Positions 57,801-64,000 of a stretch of DNA of 64,000 nt are shown here, one piece after another; within the stretch, counting starts at the first letter, position 1, and each line of letters starts with the position of its first letter. The notes below the pieces were generated by a model that saw only the letters and a program-made list of their open reading frames with translations, was not told where the DNA came from and made no database searches. A program made the position numbers and the translations under genes. Source of the DNA: Paraphysoderma sedebokerense (taxonomy: Eukaryota > Blastocladiomycota > Physodermatomycetes > Physodermatales > Physodermataceae); assembly GCA_025602915.1 (NCBI GenBank), contig JAHLJZ010000009.1:488233-552232 (forward strand). Reading direction: 5' to 3'.

Positions 57801-60617
57801 AGAAGTGTCAAGGTTGTTCATCACTCCGCCCGAGGTGAAATCAGGCAAGGGATTGAAGAATGGAACTGGCAGTTTAATCAAAGAGTTGTTCGTGAAATAT
57901 AGCAGCGTCGATGAAATGGTGGTTGACATTTGCGAGATCATGGTGATGATGGATGCTGGAATGTGGGTCGATATGAGGTTGTCTAAGGTACTGTAAACCT
58001 TTTTTGTCTTCGTATTTACGTATGCCATACACCTTACAATACTATTTTCCACAGTCGCTCCAAACTTTATTGGGCGATATCAATCGCATCTTCCTCAACC
58101 GCCAATCAATGACTCTTCTTTCCGCAATTACTCGTCTCTACAGTTTTTATCAGTCCCACCCGCTGCTAAATACAATAGTCTCCCCGAAGCAATCGGAACT
58201 CGTCGATTCTGTCGTTTTAAATCTTCGAGCTGCCATCGAAAATATCATGGCTGCAGGTACTCTATTTGACGATAGCGATGAAATGACTGGGTTAAACTGC
58301 TGGTTGAAACGATGCGAAAGTGCATGTACAAATTGGGACATCTGTGACGTTATGGAAGGTGGGGTCGGCAAACTCTTGTTAAAAGTTGGAGAAAAATTGA
58401 GGATCGACGGAGTAGGATTAGAGGTCGGTTAAATTTTGTCCGCTGCTCTTCGTTGCAATATCTCATTAGATTTCTTCGTGTAGGCCATCACCCATTTAAT
58501 CAGTTCAATGAATCTGTACTCTATGTGGAAACTATCGTCAGTTGCCCGACTTCGACCTAAATCTTCGTCCAAGTCGAAAAAATCACGAACCCGTTCTACA
58601 CAAGGTGACGAAAAGGAGGACTTGTTAACTGATAACGATAATGAAAACCAAGTGGAAAAAGAAGTTCCGTCTTTGAGTGTTTCTGAAGTCGAACTACTAT
58701 TGGAAATGAAGAATTTCGTCATGGATTACTTAAGAGATATGTTGATTATTGCGCCGAATGATTTGAACGAAGCGCATGACACAGTATGTTCTTTGTTTCT
58801 ATGCAATTACTTGATTTAGTCAATCCGTTTCGAATGGGCAGTAGTTCCTCTAACGTTAGAACAGATTTTCGAAACACTCGCTGAATACATCCTCGTAGCT
58901 TCGAACGGTGCTACCATGATTCAAGACGAGAGATTGCAAATGTTCAGATTCATCTTATCTGGCGAAGATCAAACCAGGATTGCAAAGTTTGTCGAGTCTA
59001 GGTTGAAAGAAGCAGACGGTAAAGTTTTTATCCCATAATTTTAATTCATATTCCGGTATTAACATGTGAACCGATATGTCGTGCAGCCATCCCATCTAAT
59101 CTTGTCACTGCTTACGCCAAGTTACTGGCTGGTAGTGTCGTCGACATGAGTTATGCTATCGTTGTGCTGCCATTGTACCATTTTGATTCCTCGACACCTT
59201 CATCAAAAGTTACCGATTTGGTAGTGAAATATCTAGTTGAAGGTTGGAAGGTTCAGAGTATTGACAGCGAAGAGAACAAGGAAATAGCTGAAGAAGAAGC
59301 CGAAAAAATGATGGAAGTTTATTTAAATAGTTTGAAAAAAGTATGTGGCGACTTATCAATTTGGCCAACTGTTTATCGTCATACTCATTCGTATTCAGTC
59401 CTTCGACAGATACTTTCACTCTTCCCAACCCTCGTCTACGGTTCCAACACCAACTATTCAACTAGCAAAGTTGTTCGTGCATACAGCAAAATCTCAAATA
59501 TCTTCACAGAAAAATTCAACCAATGCTCCTTTGCGTGGGCAATTGAAAGAGTTACAAAAGTACGCGTCAACCTGGATCATTGAAAAGTTCGATTCAATGA
59601 ATCAAACAAGTAGCGGAAGTGAACGCAAAACCAAAATAGAAAAGTTGTCAAAGTTCTGGGCGGTTGTGAAGGAGTTTGTTACTGTGTTGGATGAACGAGG
59701 AGCAAAAGAATTGTAATATCTACATCGGTTTATTCATTGACTTCAATTATCTTAGCCCTCTAACTTACAACATCTTGTACACATTACTATAGAGTCGAAC
59801 ACATTGACAGCTCAGTCAAGGAGTGTCAGTATGAGCTCTCGGATTTAGGTCACGAAGCGGAATCATATTTCTCCTCGCTTGTCAAGAAATCGGGTTCTAA
59901 AACTGGTAAGTGCCTTCTCTAAGGTATAAAGTATCGAAATTTTTAGGTTAACATCTGCACTACACAGGTTACCCCGTAGCGGCCAAGAAAGCTCGAGGTC
60001 AGAAAGCTAAATCCTCAGAAGTTGCGGCCTCTGACATTGAAAACACTCCATTATCTAAGCGAAAACCAACCGGTCGTCGTCGGGCCTCTGCCGTTGCCAA
60101 TGGACAATCAGTGCAGGCCGAAGATGATGCCGAATTACAACCTGCTTCCAAGAAACGCAGAACTAGTAATGTTGGAAGTATTGATGCGGAGCAGAAATCG
60201 ATCCCGAGAGGTCGTGGGAGAAAGTCTGAAAATAAGACGCGCGCACAAGTTGATAGCGACGAGGACGTTGAAAGCCAAGAGACTAATTCTCGTAGTCAGA
60301 CTGACTCACCGACGGCAGCTAGCGCATCTCCTGATGTATCTTCTGAATCTCAAGAAAATTCTGATGCAGAGTCCCAGGAGAATGAAGAGAACCCATTTTC
60401 GACTTCGAAAGCTAATATCAACAAAAAGCGAGGCTTCGACGACGAAGGAACGGAAAATGACGAAAATAGGGTCAAGGAGGTCGCGAATCAGAATAAAGGA
60501 AAAGGAAAGGACAAAGTTAAAGGAAAGCCTCAAATTTCAAGGTCAATGACGACTGAAAGCCAAGAATCTGAAGTGGCAAATAGCCCAGTTGTGAAGAGAG
60601 CTAGGAGACGGTATTAA
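54877..60617 (+). CDS. SCC3: Cohesin subunit SCC3/STAG
   Basis: Large multi-exon gene. Exon 1 is only ATGCCAG (54877-54883), then 54999-55190, 55399-55647 and 55739 onward. The N-terminus is Ser/acidic with RRSTRN and two acidic Ser stretches. The STAG domain covers about 55740-56640 (SLVSDWLSSY, NKIKKAFLEFFDKLFASIKS, CEGLINGLFD). The stromalin conservative domain follows with VFVHRYRDIEPSIRQQCITS and YLRYIGWMLSDKNPAVRTQA. HEAT-like helical repeats fill the rest, and the C-terminal tail (60000-60617) is disordered with nuclear-signal-like KKRR and RARRRY. SCC3 docks on the Scc1 kleisin and binds DNA, loading and stabilising cohesin for sister-chromatid cohesion. Middle exon borders are approximate. 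Confidence 0.93.
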
Positions 60618-61233
60618 ATCAGTTTCCTGAAAGTTAAGTATTGGTAAATTAAAATGATTTGAGTGGGAAAAGTGCGGAAGCAATTGGTCGTGTTAATTGT
60701 ACTGTATCAACTTGTACTGTTTTCCTCGTTTCGTTTCTATCGCGGCAGTAGTTCAGTTTCGTAGTTTTTTGTTATATTTGTTTAACCCATACATCTAAAG
60801 ACTCATTATGTAAATACATTTCACTTCAATCGCTCTAAATTCTAATCGATTTTGTGCCACATGTTCGCCACCGAACGCAAATCTGGATTTCCCAGTCGTT
60901 GTCCCTTTCGGTCTCTACTTACGCTTCATCAGCATAGACGAGTCGATCGTGTAATCAAAATTGACAACTTCACCAGAAAAGTAGGCATATCTATGATTCT
61001 TTACTTTAAATATGTTGTAAAATGTAGCAATTGTTGGCTAGTCAAATTTAAGCCGTGAATGCAATTAAGCAGACAATACGTCACGTGACCTCATTGGCTG
61101 TTGATATAAATACTCCTCGGCCGTTTTCCCTTCCTTCTCAGAAACCCCCTGTTTATTTTAATCGATACAATCTTTCGATATTGTCGGAAAAAGCTCAAAA
61201 TCTAGATATTCATATATAACCCATTCAAGAATA
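60618..61233 (+). promoter_or_regulatory. TFIIA large-subunit promoter with E-box, CCAAT and TATA-like elements
   Basis: About 615 bp. The palindrome GTCACGTGAC lies at 61080-61089, an inverted CCAAT (ATTGG) at about 61094-61098, and GATATAAATA at about 61103-61112. The last is roughly 120-130 bp before the ATG at 61234. The tight grouping in that order looks like a real core/proximal promoter. Confidence 0.55.
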
Positions 61234-63032
61234 ATGTCGAATACGATTGTGGTGAGTATTTCTTGGTTGTGTTTCTCGGCGGATGAGTTGCAACCGGCGC
61301 ACACATTGATTCTATGAGATTGATGGGGAGTTGACGATTACATCCAGTGAATAAGAAATATTGCGGATCAACGGGGTAGAGCCTGAAGATGTGCAGACTC
61401 ACAAATGTCGGTTGTTTTGGGAATGAATGTTTCAATGATGGACGAAGTTGTTTGTCGGTTTTCGACATCCTCTTGAACTGTGGCCAATGATGAAGACGAC
61501 ATATGTAGTGTTGGGGGGAATATTAATTGCGGAGGTTCGATGTCCGATCGATTTGGCATTCGTCGATGTCAGGAGACTGTTTTGGGCCTGATTATGATGA
61601 AGTTGCTGGAGTGATGGGTCGAACTTGTCGATATACTGGTAGCGTTGGATGAATGTATGATGTGCGCGGCTCACTCATCCGGTCATGCTCGAGGAATACA
61701 GAGTGATTCTATCGAATAGTGACTAACGAGGCTTTCTCTTCCTGAATTTAATTGTATAGCCCGCTATTTACCGTTCAGTCATTGCCGATGTGGTCGAGAA
61801 CATGAAAGACGACTTCCTTAACGTTGGTGTGGACGAAAGTGTTTTACTTGAGCTGCAACAGGTAGTGGAATTTTGCATGGTTTTGCTGCCCGACCTCCGG
61901 TTAATTCTGTTTTGCATTAGATATGGGAAGCCAAAATTGTTCAATCTAGAGTCGCTGATTTTAGAGGAGAGTATGCGGAAGAGGGAGAAAATAACGACTA
62001 TTACGAATCTGCTGACGGTTACGGATATGTATGGTGTCTCTTTTCTATACTGGACTTCCCGCTGTTATAACTTACAATTCGTCTTCAGGGTGCCGATCAG
62101 TATTCGCAGTCAAACATACCGAATCCAATACAAACAGCACCCAACCTTACCAATCTGGCGACTTTAGCGTCCGTTGTGCAGCCCCATAATAATCCATATG
62201 GACATGCCCCGGAAATGGGAAGGCCGCAAGCATATATGGTGCTTTACTATTGACTCACCTCCTTTGTGTAGCCATTGTGGCTAACAGTCATATTTGTAGC
62301 CACAGCGTGCCCAACCTGGTGTTGGAGCCGGCGGCAGTAATGTTTATAGCCTACCAACACTTTTGCCTGGTGGAGCTCGGTTACCGCAAACCGATGGAGC
62401 TGGTGACGACGACATTATCTATTCTTCACGGGAGGTGAGTTTAATAACACTTACTTCGATCTATGTTTGTCACTATAATCAATGTCATTCTTTGATTACC
62501 CGTTGATTCTTCAGTCCAATCGTACTGAATCATCTTCAGAAGCGGCCGCCACATTCTCAACAGACCCCAAAACGGGGGAAACAATACTCGAAGTTACATT
62601 ACCCGATCACATACATCCCCTGAATCAACGTTCATCTTCATCGAGTACTTCTAAGATCTCCCAGGTAGATGGATCCCAAGACGAAGATGGGAACGAAACG
62701 CATGATGAAGACGCGATTAATTCTGACTTAGATGATTCCGATGAAGACGACGACGAAAATGCGGATTCTGAAACAACTAATATGATGTTATGTCAATATG
62801 AAAAGGTAATTCCGCACGACTAAATACATGTCTATCTCCTTTACCATCTTGCTGTTTCGTATGACGGAGCTCGGTTATTTTGACATTCCTATTAAACTAT
62901 GTTTGTTCTTTTCCATTTGCGTAGGTGACGAGAACTAAAAATAAGTGGAAATGCGTACTGAAAGATGGAATCATTAATATCAATGGTGTGGATTACTTGT
63001 TTAACAAAGCGAATGGTGATTTCCAGTTCTGA
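61234..63032 (+). CDS. TOA1: Transcription initiation factor IIA large subunit (TFIIA alpha/beta, Toa1)
   Basis: Seven exons (61234-61251, 61760-61861, 61921-62028, 62089-62238, 62300-62434, 62515-62805, 62925-63032) give 303 residues. The N-terminal four-helix-bundle part has VPAIYRSVIADVVENMKDDF and ELQQIWEAKIVQSRVADF. The middle is a Gln/Asn/Ser spacer with an acidic stretch (SDLDDSDEDDDENADSE). The C-terminal beta-barrel part has YEKVTRTKNKWKCVLKDGII and NGVDYLFNKANGDFQF, the TBP/TATA-contacting module. This arrangement is diagnostic of Toa1/TFIIA-alpha-beta. The 508-bp first intron is the longest in the gene. Confidence 0.95.
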
Positions 63033-63410
63033 AGACAGGACAATCCACCTTAAAAGACACTTGGTGTACTTTTATGTATATCAACGAATTACATGTAGGC
63101 AAAGTAAGCTAATAAACAAGTGCCTTTAATTCTTGTATCTAATATCCATACAGAATCTGGCGGTGTGATTGTCGGTTTACAAAGAGTTGGGAAATTAGGA
63201 ATTGTTTTGATATCTTAATAATACTGATATCTACAAACATTGAATCGCGACACAATCAAATTACAAAATGTGAATATGGATATTTACAGATTGGAATGAG
63301 CCAAGGTTTATACGGAGCCACAAAAAATCAAAGTAGTAGTGTAACTCTGAATACTTATCGACTATGACACCAACAAAACTTGCGAAAACTCAACAGTTTT
63401 GCCCACCCAG
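63033..63410. other. 3' flank of TFIIA gene, no gene seen
   Basis: About 380 bp of AT-rich sequence between the TFIIA stop and the tandem repeats. It may contain a further degenerate repeat unit near 63270-63400, but the match is weak. Confidence 0.35.
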
Positions 63411-64000
63411 GCGCCATCAAAAAATCAGATTTGAATTCCTGACGATTGACACAAATTTTTGATGGAAATGTCTTTAAATTCGCATTTCAAACTGTTCGAC
63501 CTTTGAATCAATTAATTTATTTGTGTGCGCGATGATAAAGTCCGAAAGTTATGCTTATATGACGTGTGCCAGTAGCAAGTTAACAGCACGCCTAGTCCCC
63601 ACCAAACAATCAGATTCGGATTCCTGACGATTGACACAGATTTTTAATGGAAAGCTTTTTAAATTCGCATTTCAAATGGTTGACCTCTGAATCAATCGAA
63701 TGAATTTTGTGAGGGATGGAAATCCCCGGAAGTTATACTGATATGACGTCGCAAGGTACAACACTCTCAGTCACCATCAAACAATCAAATTCGAATTCCT
63801 GACGATTGAATCAAATTATTTATAAATTTATTTTGCATTGGCATTTCAAACTGACTAAACTTTGATTCAATTGATTTCGCTTTGTGAGAGGGATGATAAA
63901 GTGCGCAAGTTGTGCTCGTATGAGGTGTGCCGGAATCAAGTTAGAACACGGCCAAGTCGTCAGTCGCCACCAAACAATCAGATTCGAATTCCGGGAACGA
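63411..64000. repeat. Diverged tandem repeat array, period about 175-195 bp, running off the end
   Basis: Units begin with CACCAAACAATCAGATTCGA-like sequence at about 63411, 63598, 63771 and 63965, giving periods of about 187, 173 and 194 bp. Each contains ATTCCTGACGATTGA, GCATTTCAAA, GAATCAATNGA and a GATGANAAAG..GNAAGTT..TATGANGTGTGCC block. The units differ at many sites, so this is not a recent expansion. No open frame runs through the array. It may be the edge of a satellite or a dispersed-element cluster. Confidence 0.8.

Noticed and set aside
1-64000. CRISPR arrays, bacterial operons, Shine-Dalgarno sites
   Set aside because: The window is eukaryotic with spliceosomal introns throughout; the only regular repeats are the 173-194 bp units at the right end, which have no spacer structure.

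Overview
This is a eukaryotic nuclear window, most likely from a zoosporic (flagellated) fungus of the chytrid type. Genes are compact and carry many short GT-AG introns, roughly 45-120 bp with a few longer. The content is core fungal/opisthokont: MSH2, BRE1, cohesin SCC3/STAG, TFIIA large subunit, TAF8, a SIZ/PIAS SUMO ligase, a Glo3-type ArfGAP, and an HMG-box protein with a fungal MAT-type box. A clear CCDC96/CCDC113-family axonemal protein implies a flagellum. No plastid, bacterial or viral genes were recognised. I built the gene models by joining exons at GT-AG sites (one GC-AG) that preserve frame.

Layout. 1-4297: MSH2, 5' end outside the window. 4608-5783: basic, probably PP1-docking protein. 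6508-16776: four minus-strand genes (CCDC96-like ciliary protein, unknown coiled-coil protein, Sel1-repeat protein, bHLH factor). 18006-23666: a segmental-duplication locus for a seven-transmembrane family, with two disabled minus-strand copies, one intact plus-strand copy, and an intergenic block of about 850 bp present in opposite orientations in the two units. 24848-27312: ArfGAP. 28502-30567: HMG-box protein. 31684-36248: a divergent pair, an unknown coiled-coil protein and a von Willebrand A domain fused to an IFI44/AIG1-like GTPase. 36983-41014: a divergent pair, SIZ/PIAS SUMO ligase and CENATAC (minor-spliceosome factor). 41894-43194: two small helical/membrane proteins. 43573-49460: TAF8 then BRE1. 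50063-51220: TXNDC9. 51514-52779: unknown. 53377-60617: divergent pair, PfkB kinase of the inositol-3-kinase type and SCC3. 61234-63032: TFIIA large subunit. 63411-64000: diverged tandem repeats running off the end.

No operon logic applies, but many genes concern chromatin, transcription and genome maintenance (MSH2, HMG, SIZ, TAF8, BRE1, SCC3, TFIIA, bHLH). Three divergent pairs share promoters of about 303-307 bp, two of them with paired CACGTG elements. The most unusual items are the 7TM duplication/inversion locus and the vWA-GTPase fusion. Family names come from motif recognition only; no searches were run.
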